Assembly (NCBI RefSeq): GCF_001050015.1
Contig: NZ_CVTB01000261.1
Location: forward strand, 1-51,166
DNA from: Mycolicibacterium malmesburyense
GTDB lineage: Bacteria > Actinomycetota > Actinomycetes > Mycobacteriales > Mycobacteriaceae
Direction: 5' to 3'
Length of the DNA stretch: 51,166 nucleotides
The notes under the pieces were generated by a model, which searched no databases, was not told the origin of the DNA, and saw nothing but the letters and a program-made list of their open reading frames with translations. Within the stretch, counting starts at the first letter, position 1. Each line of letters begins with the position of its first letter. A program made the position numbers and the translations under genes. Positions 16,658 through 25,905 of the stretch are shown piece by piece.

Positions 16658-17652
16658 CGCGGGCCGCCGTCTGGACGGGGGACGGGGTCGAGGTACGCGA
16701 CGTCGAACTGCCGCACGGCGCCGGGTTGGACGGCATGATGGTGGTTCGCGTACGGCTAGCGACGGTCTGCGGCAGCGACCTGCACACCGCGGCGGGGCGA
16801 CGGACCGGCCCCTGCCCGAGCGTGCTCGGTCACGAGGCGGTGGGCGAGGTGGTGGTGGCCGATCCGCGGCGCGGCTTCTCTGTGGGCGAGCGGGTGGTCT
16901 GGTCGGTGACCGCCAGTTGTGGCACCTGTGTACGGTGCCGGTCGGGACGCACGGCCAAATGCCGAGGCGTGCGCAAGATCGGTCACGAGCCGTTCGACGG
17001 TGACTGGCCGCTGTCGGGCAGCTACGCCCGGCACATCGTGCTGCCTGGCGGCGTTGCGGTGCAACGAGTTCCGGACGGCCTCGACGACCGGACTGTCGCA
17101 CCCGCGGCGTGCGCGACGGCCACCGTGATGGCGGCGTTGGAGGCCGCGGGATCGGTGCGCGGCCGGCGGGTGCTCATCCTCGGCGCCGGCATGCTGGGTG
17201 TCACCGCGACCGCGGCTTGCTCGCGATCGGGCGCCGACGTCTTGGTCAGCGACGTCGACGAGGCGCGCCTTTCAGCGGCGGAACGGTTCGGCGCCCGTCG
17301 CGACACCGGAGGGCCCGTCGACATGGCCATGGACTTCTCCGGATCGACGGCCGCGGTCGGCGCTGCACTGTCACGTCTCGAGGTCGGCGGCGTCCTCGTC
17401 ATGGCGGGCTCCGTCCTTCCCGGCCCTCCACTGTCCGTCGATCCCGAAGCGGTGGTGCGTAATTGGTTGACAATCACCGGCGTGCACAACTACGAACCGC
17501 GACATCTCGACCAGGCCGTCGAGTTCCTGCACCGAACGAAGGACAGCTACCCGTGGGCTTCGGTGGTCGCCGATCCGGTTGGCCTCGATGCCGTCGGATC
17601 TGCGCTCTCCTCCGCAGCGCCCGGGTGGCTGCGCGCGTCGATCGCGCCGTAG
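16633..17652 (+). CDS. Phosphonate-locus zinc alcohol dehydrogenase (TIGR03366-like)
   Basis: The 339-aa medium-chain dehydrogenase has the catalytic zinc site (VCGSD, then GHEAVGE), the structural zinc cluster CGTCVRCRSGRTAKC near residue 95-110, and the NAD-binding motif ILGAGMLGVTA. A group of such enzymes is restricted to phosphonate clusters, where oxidation of a hydroxyalkylphosphonate or reduction of the released aldehyde is expected. The ATG lies inside the 3' end of phnE, so translation is coupled. It is the last gene of the rightward operon and is followed by a strong inverted repeat. Confidence 0.88.
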   Translation: MDSVAPDLTRAAVWTGDGVEVRDVELPHGAGLDGMMVVRVRLATVCGSDLHTAAGRRTGPCPSVLGHEAVGEVVVADPRRGFSVGERVVWSVTASCGTCVRCRSGRTAKCRGVRKIGHEPFDGDWPLSGSYARHIVLPGGVAVQRVPDGLDDRTVAPAACATATVMAALEAAGSVRGRRVLILGAGMLGVTATAACSRSGADVLVSDVDEARLSAAERFGARRDTGGPVDMAMDFSGSTAAVGAALSRLEVGGVLVMAGSVLPGPPLSVDPEAVVRNWLTITGVHNYEPRHLDQAVEFLHRTKDSYPWASVVADPVGLDAVGSALSSAAPGWLRASIAP

Positions 17653-17661
17653 AGGTTTCCG

Positions 17662-17720
17662 CCGAGCGTGGGGTTGTGTCACGCGAATACGCGAAAAGCG
17701 TGACGCGAGGCCACACTCGG
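17662..17720. terminator. Nested inverted repeat between convergent genes
   Basis: An outer pair CCGAGCGTGG (17662-17671) and CCACACTCGG (17711-17720), with one mismatch, encloses an inner perfect pair GTCACGC (17678-17684) and GCGTGAC (17698-17704). It fills the 76-nt gap between the dehydrogenase and helicase stops and reads the same on both strands, so it most likely stops transcription from both sides. There is no U-tract, as is usual for mycobacterial terminators. Confidence 0.6.
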
Positions 17721-17728
17721 CGGTGCGC

Positions 17729-20257
17729 TCAGTCGAACCGACCGGCGTCGATGACCCGCAGGACGGCCGCGCCGGTCTCGTCGGAGGCCGCGAGGTCGAC
17801 CTCGACAGTGAAGCCCCAGTCGTGGTCGCCCGCCGGATCGTCGAAGATCTGCCGCACCCGCCACACCTCGGGCCCACGGTCGATGATCAGCAGTGCCGGA
17901 CCGCGAGCGTCGGCACCGGTGCCGACCTCGGCGTGCTCGTCGAAGTAGTCCTCCCCGACCTGCTCCCAGCGCCCCGCGGTCCATCCCGAACCGCTGTCCA
18001 GCGCGCCGAGTTCGTCCCAGCGCTGCCGGGCGAACAACTGCACCCGCCGGAACAACGCGTTGCGCACCATCGCCGTGAACGCACGCAGGTTGCCGCTCAA
18101 CGGGCGCGGCGGGGCCGGCACGGTCACCGGCGCATCGTTCGACCGGTCGGGGTCGGTCAGCTGCTCCCACTCGTCGAGCAGGCTCGAATCCACCTGGCGG
18201 ACAGACTCGCCGAGCCACTCGACGATATCGGTGAGCTCCTCGGTCCTGGCCGCGGCGGGTACCCCGGCCCGCAGCGCCTTGTACGCGTCGGACAGGTAGC
18301 GCAGCACCGCACCCTCGGCGCGGGTCAGGCCGTACTCGCTGACATACTCGCGGAACGTCATGGCGCGTTCCCACATCTCGCGCACCACCGACTTCGGGGA
18401 CAGCCGGGCGTCGGCGGCCCACGGGTTGCTCTGCAGGTACACCTCGAAGGTGTGCTCGAGCAACTCCTCGAGCGGCTTGGGGTAGGTGACGTCGTCGAGC
18501 AGCTCGATGCGTTGGTCGTACTCGATGCCCTCCGCCTTCATCGCCGCGACAGCCTCGCCGCGGGCCTTGTTCAGCTGCGCCGCCAGGATCTGACGCGGAT
18601 CCTCCAGCGTCGCCTCGATCACCGAAACGACATCCAGCGCGAAGGTTTCCGAAGCCGGATCGAGCACGTCGACGGCGGCCAGCGCGAAGGTCGACAACGG
18701 TTGATACAACGCGAAGTTCGGCGGGAGGTCGACGGTCAGCCGGTATCTGCGACCGTCGGTCCCGGGTTCGTCGAGGCGCTCCACCACACCGGCCTGCAGC
18801 AGCGACCGCGCGATGCCGACCGCTTCGCGGATGTGGTGCAGCTGCCGTTTGCGTGGCTCGTGATTGTCGGTCAGCAGCCGCCGCATCGCCTCGAACGGGT
18901 CGTCGGGGCGGTCGACGACGTCGAGGATCATGGCCGTCGACACCCGCATGTTGCTGGTCAGCGGTTCGGGCGTGGCCTCCATCAACCGGTTCATCGTCGA
19001 CTCGCTCCACGGCACCATGCCCTCGGGAGCCTTGCGTCGCACCAGCTTTCGGCGCTTCTTGGGATCGTCGGCGACCTTGGCGAACTGCTTGAGGTTCTCC
19101 ACCTCGTGGTCGGGCGCCTGCACGACGACGGTGCCCGCGGTATCGTAGCCGGCCCGCCCGGCCCGTCCGGCGATCTGGTGGAACTCGCGGGCGTTGAGCA
19201 ACCGGGTTCGCACACCGTCGTACTTCGACAGCGCCGAGAACACCACCGTGCGGATCGGCACGTTGATGCCGACGCCCAGCGTGTCGGTGCCGCAGATCAC
19301 CTTGAGCAGGCCGGACTGAGCCAACTGTTCCACCAGCCGCCGGTATTTCGGCAGCATCCCGGCGTGGTGCACGCCGATACCGTGTCGCACCAACCGCGAC
19401 AGCGTCGTGCCGAACGCCGTGGAGAACTGGAACGCGCCGATCATCTCCCGGATTTCGGCCTTCTCCGCTTTGGTGCTGACGTTGACGCTCATCAGCGCCT
19501 GCGCGCGCTCCAGCGCCGAGGCCTGGGTGAAGTGCACGACGTAGATCGGGGCCTGCCCGGTCTCGAGCAGATCGCCGATCGTCTCGTGCATCGGAGTGGT
19601 CGCATACGAAAAGAACAGCGGCACCGGGCGTTCGGCGTTGGCCACCAGTGCCGTCGGCCGGCCGGTGCGACGGGTGAGGTCGTCGCGTAGGAACGAGACG
19701 TCACCCAGCGTCGCCGACATCAGCAGGAACTGGGCCTTCGGCAGTTCCAGCAACGGGACCTGCCACGCCCATCCGCGGTCCGGGTCGCCGTAGAAATGGA
19801 ACTCATCCATCACCACCAGCGCGATGTCCGCGTCGGCCCCTTCGCGCAGCGCGATATTGGCCAGCACCTCGGCGGTGCAGGTGATGATCGGGGCGTCGGC
19901 GTTGACTGCGGCGTCCCCGGTCAGCATGCCGACGTTGGCCGCGCCGAACACCTCGCACAGCGCGAAGAACTTCTCGCTGACCAGCGCCTTGATCGGTGCG
20001 GTGTAGAAGCTGCGGCCGCCTGCCGGGAATCGAGCGAGCGCCGCGAACAACGCGCCCATGGCCACCAGCGATTTCCCTGAACCCGTCGGGGTCGCCAGGA
20101 TGACGTTGGCACCGCTGATCAACTCGATCAGCGCTTCTTCCTGCGCCGGATACAGCCTTGTGCCGTTCGCCTCGGCCCAGGCGGCGAAAGCCGCGAACAG
20201 CGCGTCGAGATCGGTGCCGAGCCCTTGTGCGACGTCGGTGAGTGAAGCCTCAGGCAC
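17729..20257 (-). CDS. DEAD/DEAH-box superfamily 2 RNA helicase with DUF3516 C-terminal domain
   Basis: The product of about 842 aa has Ski2-like helicase motifs in order: Q-like LYPAQEEAL, Walker A ATPTGSGKS, DEFH (motif II), SATLGD (III), then GVGINVPIRTV and QIAGRAGRAGY (V-VI). The C-terminal half (about residues 470-842) corresponds to the actinobacterial DUF3516 extension and lacks other motifs. Such proteins are conserved across mycobacteria and are thought to act in RNA processing or decay; direct evidence for this one is absent. The start is taken as GTG 20257, which overlaps the LysR stop by eight bases; a longer frame to 20302 exists. Confidence 0.88.
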   Translation of the reverse strand: MPEASLTDVAQGLGTDLDALFAAFAAWAEANGTRLYPAQEEALIELISGANVILATPTGSGKSLVAMGALFAALARFPAGGRSFYTAPIKALVSEKFFALCEVFGAANVGMLTGDAAVNADAPIITCTAEVLANIALREGADADIALVVMDEFHFYGDPDRGWAWQVPLLELPKAQFLLMSATLGDVSFLRDDLTRRTGRPTALVANAERPVPLFFSYATTPMHETIGDLLETGQAPIYVVHFTQASALERAQALMSVNVSTKAEKAEIREMIGAFQFSTAFGTTLSRLVRHGIGVHHAGMLPKYRRLVEQLAQSGLLKVICGTDTLGVGINVPIRTVVFSALSKYDGVRTRLLNAREFHQIAGRAGRAGYDTAGTVVVQAPDHEVENLKQFAKVADDPKKRRKLVRRKAPEGMVPWSESTMNRLMEATPEPLTSNMRVSTAMILDVVDRPDDPFEAMRRLLTDNHEPRKRQLHHIREAVGIARSLLQAGVVERLDEPGTDGRRYRLTVDLPPNFALYQPLSTFALAAVDVLDPASETFALDVVSVIEATLEDPRQILAAQLNKARGEAVAAMKAEGIEYDQRIELLDDVTYPKPLEELLEHTFEVYLQSNPWAADARLSPKSVVREMWERAMTFREYVSEYGLTRAEGAVLRYLSDAYKALRAGVPAAARTEELTDIVEWLGESVRQVDSSLLDEWEQLTDPDRSNDAPVTVPAPPRPLSGNLRAFTAMVRNALFRRVQLFARQRWDELGALDSGSGWTAGRWEQVGEDYFDEHAEVGTGADARGPALLIIDRGPEVWRVRQIFDDPAGDHDWGFTVEVDLAASDETGAAVLRVIDAGRFD

Positions 20258-21185
20258 CCCGATGCACCGGCCCCAGCCGGTCGGCGATCTGCTCGACGGC
20301 ACCCTCGACCTCGGCGAGCCGGGCCCGCAACCGTTCGGGCACCCACGCGAGTGCGATACGCGCTGGGGCCCAATTGGTTTCGTCGATCGGGATCAACTTG
20401 AACTCCGGCGGGGAGAACATCTTGCCGATGAACGAGTCGGGCGCATAGCTCACCAGCGCGACGAGGTGGCGGTTGAACACCTGGGTGGCCATCTCGAGTT
20501 CACCGCCGCGCTGGTTCGTCGTCGTGCGGACGATGCGGTGCACCCCTCGACTGTTGAGCCGTCGCGTCAATCCAGCCAGCACCACCGGATTGGGCCGGGC
20601 GAAGTCGATCACGACCTCCCGGTCGCGCAACTCGTCGATCGTCACCAGATCCTCGGCGGCCAGCGGGTCGTCGAACCGCACCGCGATCGCGCCCTGATAG
20701 CTGGCCACCACCTTGTGCCGCAGTCGTTTGTCGCCGGCGGGCAGGTGGATGAGGCCCAGCTCCGCGTGCCCGGCGATCAGCTTGGCGGCGACCTCGGTGC
20801 CCGATCCCGGAACGCTGAACTCGGTCGGGCCGGGCAGGCCGGCGAGGACCGTCTCCAGTTGGGCGAGGAGGTCGGAGGGCGCATAGGCCGTGGCGCTGAG
20901 CCGAAGCGGCGCGGACCCCTGCAGCCCCTGTTTCGCGGTGGCCTTGAACTCCTCGACCTGACGCAGGATTTCGCGGGCCGGTCCGACCAGGCGCTCGCCG
21001 AGTGGGCTGAGCCGCACCTCGTGATAACCGCGCTCGAACAGCGGTCCGCCGAGCTCCGATTCGAGCAGCTTGATCTGCTTGCTCAGCGGAGGCGGAGTGA
21101 TCATCAACTTGTCGGCGGCCCGCTTGAAGTGCAGTTCGTCGGCGACGGCGACGAAGTACCTGAGCCTGGTGAAGTCGATGTCCAT
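20250..21185 (-). CDS. LysR-family transcriptional regulator
   Basis: The product of about 311 aa has the LysR helix-turn-helix at the N-terminus (LRYFVAVADELHFKRAADKL, then PPLSKQIKLLESELG, residues about 7-60) and an effector-binding domain from about residue 90. The ATG at 21185 is chosen because LysR proteins begin just before the LRYF motif; a GTG at 21215 adds ten residues. It follows the CoA-transferase gene by 63 nt on the same strand, so it may respond to an aromatic or branched acid broken down by the acyl-CoA dehydrogenase/CoA-transferase genes upstream. Unlike most LysR genes it is not divergent from its putative target. Confidence 0.87.
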   Translation of the reverse strand: MDIDFTRLRYFVAVADELHFKRAADKLMITPPPLSKQIKLLESELGGPLFERGYHEVRLSPLGERLVGPAREILRQVEEFKATAKQGLQGSAPLRLSATAYAPSDLLAQLETVLAGLPGPTEFSVPGSGTEVAAKLIAGHAELGLIHLPAGDKRLRHKVVASYQGAIAVRFDDPLAAEDLVTIDELRDREVVIDFARPNPVVLAGLTRRLNSRGVHRIVRTTTNQRGGELEMATQVFNRHLVALVSYAPDSFIGKMFSPPEFKLIPIDETNWAPARIALAWVPERLRARLAEVEGAVEQIADRLGPVHRGA

Positions 21186-21248
21186 TCCTGCCGGTCTCGA
21201 AGGGGTGGCGTGCACCCCGCATGCTACGAGATCACCGGCGTGTCCCGG

Positions 21249-23588
21249 TCAGACCTGCGCGTCGCCGGTCGTCGTCTCGAGCACTCCGCGCCGGTGCAGC
21301 TCCTTGATCTCCGGTGCGCTCAGACCGAGTAGCTCGGCGGCGATCTCGGCGGTCTGCTCGCCGATGAGCGGGGCCTGGCGCACCGGCGGGTCGGCGACGT
21401 GGTCGCAGTGGATCTGCACGTTCTCCATCGTGAACGGGACGTCTCCGTGCGGGTGCAGCTCCTCACGGAACGATCGCCGCTGCTCGTAATAGCCCCACGA
21501 CGGCAGCTCATCGGCGTGCAAGACCGCGCCCGCGGGCACCCCCGCGGCCTGCAACTTCTCCATCGCCTCGATCCGCGAACGCCCGGTGGTCCAGGCGCGC
21601 ACGGCGTCGGTGTCCACCACGCCGTCACCGGGAAGGCCGATGACCCAGCGCAGCGCCTGCAGGTCGGCGTCGTCGCGCACCGTGATCGCGATCCACCGGT
21701 CGTCGCCGGCGGCCGGAAAAAGTCCCCACGGGCCGCGCCGTTCCGCGTCCGAGCGGGGGCGCCCGGAGCGCTCGAGAGCGTCGGCGGCGATCTCGGCGGC
21801 GACGTGGCTGAGCATCACCTCGGCCTGCGCGATGCTCGCCGCACCACCTTCACCGGTGCGCTCGCGGCGCAGGAGCAGCGCGATCGCGGACAGTGCGCCG
21901 ACCCTCGCCGCGACGTGGTCGGGATAGACCGTGACGGTGTCGCAGAACGTCTCCGGTTCTCCGGGGTAGACCCACTGGTTGTTGAAGCCGACTGCGGCGC
22001 GGACCAGCGGCCCGTACCCCAGGCGTTGGGCCCATGTGCCGGTGGCGCCGAACGCGGAACTGTCGACCACCACGATGCCGGGGTTGATGCGCCGCAGCGT
22101 CGCATGATCCATGCCCAACGCCTCGGCGACGCCGGGCTTGAAGTTCGTCAGCACCACGTCCGCGGATGCGGCCAGGCGGTGCGCGAGTTCCCGACCCTCG
22201 TCGGTACGCAGATCGAGCCCGATCGAGCGCTTGTTGCGATGCCCCGCGGCGAACGGCTGGGTCATCGTGGTGAGCTTGCCCACCCGCAGCCCGTCGGGGT
22301 GCGCGGAATGCTCGATCTTGACAACGTCGGCGCCCAGATCACCGAAGAGTCGTCCGGTGTCGGCGCCGACGACGATGACCCCGAGATCCAGCACCCGGAT
22401 CCCTTCCAACGGCCGCCCCTCGCCCTGGCGCTGCCGACTCGCCAAAATGGGTGCGGCACTGAGGCGTTCGGATTGACCGGGATCGATGTCCAGGGCGCTC
22501 GCCCGATGCCCGTCGATCTCGGCGACCCCGACCGGGACCGGGGCCGCCACGCCGGGCCCCAGTTCGACGTCGCGGAAAAAGCCGCGGGCGCTGAAGTGTT
22601 CGGCGGTCAACGCCTCCGACAGGCTCAACACCGCCGCGGTGGGCACGCCGTGAGCCTGCCCTTGAGATTCCAGCTCCGCGCGGGTCTTGTCGGCACAGAA
22701 GTCGGCGATTGCGCCGAGCAGTTGCGGTGAGCGGAACCGCTTTCCGAGCTTGTCGTAGGACGGGTCGGCGAACTCCTCGGGGCTGCCCATCCACGCGAAC
22801 ATGCCGCGCCACTGCCGCTTGGCCAGGATGCAGATGCGGACGTGACCGTCCTTGCACGGGATGATCGGATAGCGCTGGCGTTCGGCGTTCCAATCGCGTT
22901 GCTGCGCACTGACGGCGACGCCGGCCGAAGCGCTGCCCGCAGAACCGAACGGCGGGTCGAGGGTCTGCATCGCGCCGTCGAGGATCGCGAAGTCGATCAG
23001 GTCGCCCTCGCCGGTGCGCAAGCGGTCGAGGTAGACCGCGACGGTCATCACCGCGGCCTGCGCGGCGGCCACGTGATAGGGCAGCTCGGCGGGCGGCACC
23101 AACGGCTCCCGGCCCGGGATGCCGGACCGGGACAGCTCACTGCTCAAGGCGTGGAACACCGGGCCGGTGCCTTGCCAGGTGCGGTAGTCGGTGTCGCGGC
23201 CGAAGTCGCTGAGCGACAGGATCACCAACGACGGGTGCTGCCTGCGGATCTCGCGCACCGCCAGCTCCGCCTCCGCCAGTGATCCCGGCCGGGTGTTCTC
23301 GATGAGGATGTCGGTTGCCGCCAGCATCTCGGCGAATGAGTCGCCGCCCACCGTGGACGCGGGATCCAGCTCGACGGCCGTCATGCCGTGCCGATTGATG
23401 GCGGTCTGCACCGGCACCCCACCGACCTCGGGACCCACCGCCTCGTCCTCGGTGACGCCGCGCAGCCGCAACACCGTGACGTCCGCACCGAGATCGGCGA
23501 GCAGGCGTGAGACGGCCGTCATCGGGCCCGAACTCAGATCGAGGATCCGCGTTCCGCGCAGCGGCGGATCGTATGTGCCCTGCGACAC
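21249..23588 (-). CDS. Double-length CaiB/BaiF (family III) CoA-transferase
   Basis: The 779-aa product contains two CoA-transferase family III domains. The first begins LRGTRILDLSSGPMTAVSRLLADLGADVTV and the second, near residue 395, begins LEGIRVLDLGVIVVGADTGRLFGDLGADVV. The second half is the better conserved (GHRNKRSIGLDLRTDEGR and NFKPGVAEALG are family landmarks), so the first may be structural. Family III enzymes move CoA between carboxylic acids. It starts (GTG) a few bases after the acyl-CoA dehydrogenase stop and so forms one unit with it. It probably activates the acid whose CoA ester is then oxidised by the flanking dehydrogenases. Confidence 0.9.
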   Translation of the reverse strand: MSQGTYDPPLRGTRILDLSSGPMTAVSRLLADLGADVTVLRLRGVTEDEAVGPEVGGVPVQTAINRHGMTAVELDPASTVGGDSFAEMLAATDILIENTRPGSLAEAELAVREIRRQHPSLVILSLSDFGRDTDYRTWQGTGPVFHALSSELSRSGIPGREPLVPPAELPYHVAAAQAAVMTVAVYLDRLRTGEGDLIDFAILDGAMQTLDPPFGSAGSASAGVAVSAQQRDWNAERQRYPIIPCKDGHVRICILAKRQWRGMFAWMGSPEEFADPSYDKLGKRFRSPQLLGAIADFCADKTRAELESQGQAHGVPTAAVLSLSEALTAEHFSARGFFRDVELGPGVAAPVPVGVAEIDGHRASALDIDPGQSERLSAAPILASRQRQGEGRPLEGIRVLDLGVIVVGADTGRLFGDLGADVVKIEHSAHPDGLRVGKLTTMTQPFAAGHRNKRSIGLDLRTDEGRELAHRLAASADVVLTNFKPGVAEALGMDHATLRRINPGIVVVDSSAFGATGTWAQRLGYGPLVRAAVGFNNQWVYPGEPETFCDTVTVYPDHVAARVGALSAIALLLRRERTGEGGAASIAQAEVMLSHVAAEIAADALERSGRPRSDAERRGPWGLFPAAGDDRWIAITVRDDADLQALRWVIGLPGDGVVDTDAVRAWTTGRSRIEAMEKLQAAGVPAGAVLHADELPSWGYYEQRRSFREELHPHGDVPFTMENVQIHCDHVADPPVRQAPLIGEQTAEIAAELLGLSAPEIKELHRRGVLETTTGDAQV

Positions 23589-23592
23589 CGGG

Positions 23593-24783
23593 TCAGCTCC
23601 GGCGCGCTTGACGGAACGGGATGTCGCGATCGGCCTCGGGCTCCTTCGGCAGCCCGAGCACCCGCTCGCCGATGATGTTGCGCTGGATCTGGTCGGTGCC
23701 GCCGCCGATCGACGTGAAGAACGCGTTGAGCGTCAGGAAGTTGACGTCGTCGGCCACCGGGTTCTCCGGCCCGGCCAACAGCGCCTGCGCGCCGATGATC
23801 TGCGTCTTCATTGCCGCCTCGGTGTGCAGGATCTTCGACATCGCGAGCTTGCCCAGCGACATGATCGAGCTCGACGTGCCCAGGTCCGTCGAGGCCTTCG
23901 CGCGCGCGTTGTTGAGCTTGTTGAGCTCGCGCATGGCCAGCACCTTCGCCAGCGGATAGCGCACCGCGGGGTCGTCGAGCGCGCCGTGTTCGCGGGCGAG
24001 CTCGATCAGGCTGTCCGCCTTGCGGTTACGCGAGCCGCGACCGCTGTCACCCATGATGGAGCGCTCATAGGCCAGCGCGGTCTGCAGCGCACGCCAGCCG
24101 TTACCCTCGCCGCCCAGCAGATAGTCGTCGGAGACGGCCGCGTCGTTGATGAACACCTCGTTGAAGTGGGACTCGCCGGTGATCTGCACCAGCGGGCGCA
24201 CCTCGATACCGGGCTGCTTCATCGGCATGATGAACAGGCTCAAGCCCTTGTGCTTGGGCACATCCCAGTCGGTGCGGGCCAGCAGCAGCGCGTAGTCGGC
24301 GGTCAGCGCGCCCGACGTCCACACCTTCTGACCGTTGACCACCCACTGGTCGCCGTCGCGGACGGCGGTGGTGCGCACGCTGGCCAGGTCGGAGCCCGCA
24401 CCCGGCTCGCTGTAGAGCAGGCAGGTGCGGGACCGCTCGACCAGGAAATCGCGCAGCAGGTCGCCCTTGAGCTTCTCGGTGCCGAGCTTCAGCGCGGTGT
24501 TGGCCGGGATGTTGTACTTGTCCTGCCGGGAACCCGGCGCCTTGAGCGCCGAGAACTCCTGCCCGATGACGGCCGCGAGGTCACTCGGATATCCCCGCCC
24601 GAACCACTCGGTGGGGTAGGTCGGTACGGCGTACCCGGCGTCGAGCACCTTCTCCAGCCATGCGATGCGCTCCGGCGACGACACCCACGGGTCATCGGAT
24701 TTCGGCAGCGGAGTCCAGTTGGCGCGCAACCACTCCCGCACCTCGGCGCGCAGCTCGTCAACGGTGGGAAGCGCAGGAGTCAT
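23593..24783 (-). CDS. Acyl-CoA dehydrogenase
   Basis: The product of about 396 aa is an acyl-CoA dehydrogenase: it has YSEPGAGSDLASVRTTA and NGQKVWTSGA (the FAD/acyl-CoA middle domain), and the C-terminal SIGGGTDQIQRNIIGERVLGLP that binds the FAD adenine of the neighbouring subunit. ATG 24783 is one base past the stop of the preceding dehydrogenase gene, so the two are tightly coupled. Adjacent pairs of this sort in mycobacteria (as in sterol side-chain degradation) form heteromeric alpha2-beta2 enzymes; that is likely here. The substrate is unknown, with a branched or cyclic acyl-CoA inferred from the CoA-transferase neighbour. Confidence 0.9.
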   Translation of the reverse strand: MTPALPTVDELRAEVREWLRANWTPLPKSDDPWVSSPERIAWLEKVLDAGYAVPTYPTEWFGRGYPSDLAAVIGQEFSALKAPGSRQDKYNIPANTALKLGTEKLKGDLLRDFLVERSRTCLLYSEPGAGSDLASVRTTAVRDGDQWVVNGQKVWTSGALTADYALLLARTDWDVPKHKGLSLFIMPMKQPGIEVRPLVQITGESHFNEVFINDAAVSDDYLLGGEGNGWRALQTALAYERSIMGDSGRGSRNRKADSLIELAREHGALDDPAVRYPLAKVLAMRELNKLNNARAKASTDLGTSSSIMSLGKLAMSKILHTEAAMKTQIIGAQALLAGPENPVADDVNFLTLNAFFTSIGGGTDQIQRNIIGERVLGLPKEPEADRDIPFRQARRS

Positions 24784-24784
24784 A

Positions 24785-25879
24785 TCAGGCACCTTTCGAG
24801 ACGAGGTAGCGCTCGCGATGCAGGCGCGGGCCGCCGAACAACTGCAGGCCGGTTCGCGCTCTGCGCAGGAACAGGTGGGCGGGGTGCTCCCAGGTGAAGC
24901 CGATGCCGCCGTGCATCTGGATGGCGTTCATGGCGATGGTCTCGTATGCCTCGGCGCACGTGAAGCCCGCCAAAGCGACTGCTCCGTCGGAGATTTCGGT
25001 CTGTGCGGCCTTCTCGGCGGCGGCGTGCTGCGCGGCCGACGTCGCGTTCTCCACCTCGATCAGGAGGTCGGCGGCCATGTGCTTGAGCGCCTGGAAGCTG
25101 CCGATCTGGCGACCGAACTGGACGCGGGTCTTGAGGTAGTCGACGGTCATGTCGAAGATCCGGCGGGAGCCGCCCACCTGTTCGCCGGCGGACGCGATGA
25201 CGGCGTGGTCGAGGGCCTCCTGTACGGCGTCCCAGCCGGCCGTGCCGAGGCGGCGCGCGGGTGTGCCGTCGAAGGTGAACGTGGACAGGCGCACGGTCGG
25301 GTCGAAGACCGTCATCGGCTTGCGGGAGAACCCGGCGGCGTCCGGCGTCACCTCGAAGACGCCGACGCCGTCGGCGGTGCGGGCGACGACGAGCACGACG
25401 TCGGCCACCTGACCCCAGGTGACGTAGTGCGCGGAGCCGGTGAGGGCGCCGTCGGGTCCGGCCGTGACCTCGACGCCGTCGGCGGTCCACGTACCGGCGG
25501 AACCGGTGAACGCGACGGTGCCGATCGCCGAGCCGTCGGCGAGTGCCGGCAACAGCCGCTCCTTGTCATCCTCGGAGCCCGCGGCCGAGACGAGCGCCAC
25601 TGTCACCACCGCGCTGGAGATGAACGGCGCGGGCAGGAGCGCGGCCCCGGTCTCCTCGGCGACGGCCTCGAGTTCGAGGGTTCCGAAGCCGAGCCCGCCG
25701 TGTTCGTCGTCGACGACCATGCCGAGCACGCCCTGCTCGGCGAGTCGACGCCACAGGTCGCGGTCGAAACCCTCTTCCGAGGTCATGACCGTGCGCACGT
25801 CGTCTTCGGTGCACTTGTCGGCGAGCAATTCGCGGACCGCCGTGCGCAACTCCGCGCGTTCGGCCACACTGATCGTCAT
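24785..25879 (-). CDS. Acyl-CoA dehydrogenase, partner subunit
   Basis: The 364-aa product is a divergent acyl-CoA dehydrogenase of the kind that pairs with a longer partner. It lacks the YSEPGAGSD segment of its neighbour but has RVQFGRQIGSFQALKHM and the C-terminal QMHGGIGFTWEHPAHLFLRRA. The latter places it with FadE-type subunits of alpha2-beta2 enzymes. The ATG at 25879 has GGAGAGGCGG upstream. It is the first gene of the leftward operon of dehydrogenases, CoA-transferase and LysR, and a perfect palindrome lies just before the start. Confidence 0.88.
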   Translation of the reverse strand: MTISVAERAELRTAVRELLADKCTEDDVRTVMTSEEGFDRDLWRRLAEQGVLGMVVDDEHGGLGFGTLELEAVAEETGAALLPAPFISSAVVTVALVSAAGSEDDKERLLPALADGSAIGTVAFTGSAGTWTADGVEVTAGPDGALTGSAHYVTWGQVADVVLVVARTADGVGVFEVTPDAAGFSRKPMTVFDPTVRLSTFTFDGTPARRLGTAGWDAVQEALDHAVIASAGEQVGGSRRIFDMTVDYLKTRVQFGRQIGSFQALKHMAADLLIEVENATSAAQHAAAEKAAQTEISDGAVALAGFTCAEAYETIAMNAIQMHGGIGFTWEHPAHLFLRRARTGLQLFGGPRLHRERYLVSKGA

Positions 25880-25891
25880 CCCAACCGCCTC

Positions 25892-25905
25892 TCCAGCTAG
25901 CTGGA
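25892..25905. promoter_or_regulatory. Perfect 14-bp palindrome upstream of the acyl-CoA dehydrogenase operon
   Basis: TCCAGCTAGCTGGA is self-complementary and sits 13-26 bases before the dehydrogenase start, in the leader of the leftward operon. It is a plausible operator, but which regulator binds it is unknown. It does not match the KstR or KstR2 consensus. The rest of the 256-nt gap to the FNT gene shows no other clear element. Confidence 0.45.

Noticed and set aside
16186..17128. Large opposite-strand and alternate-frame open frames across the phosphonate transport genes.
   Set aside because: They are shadows of GC-rich genes, with His/Arg/Pro-rich products and no domain.
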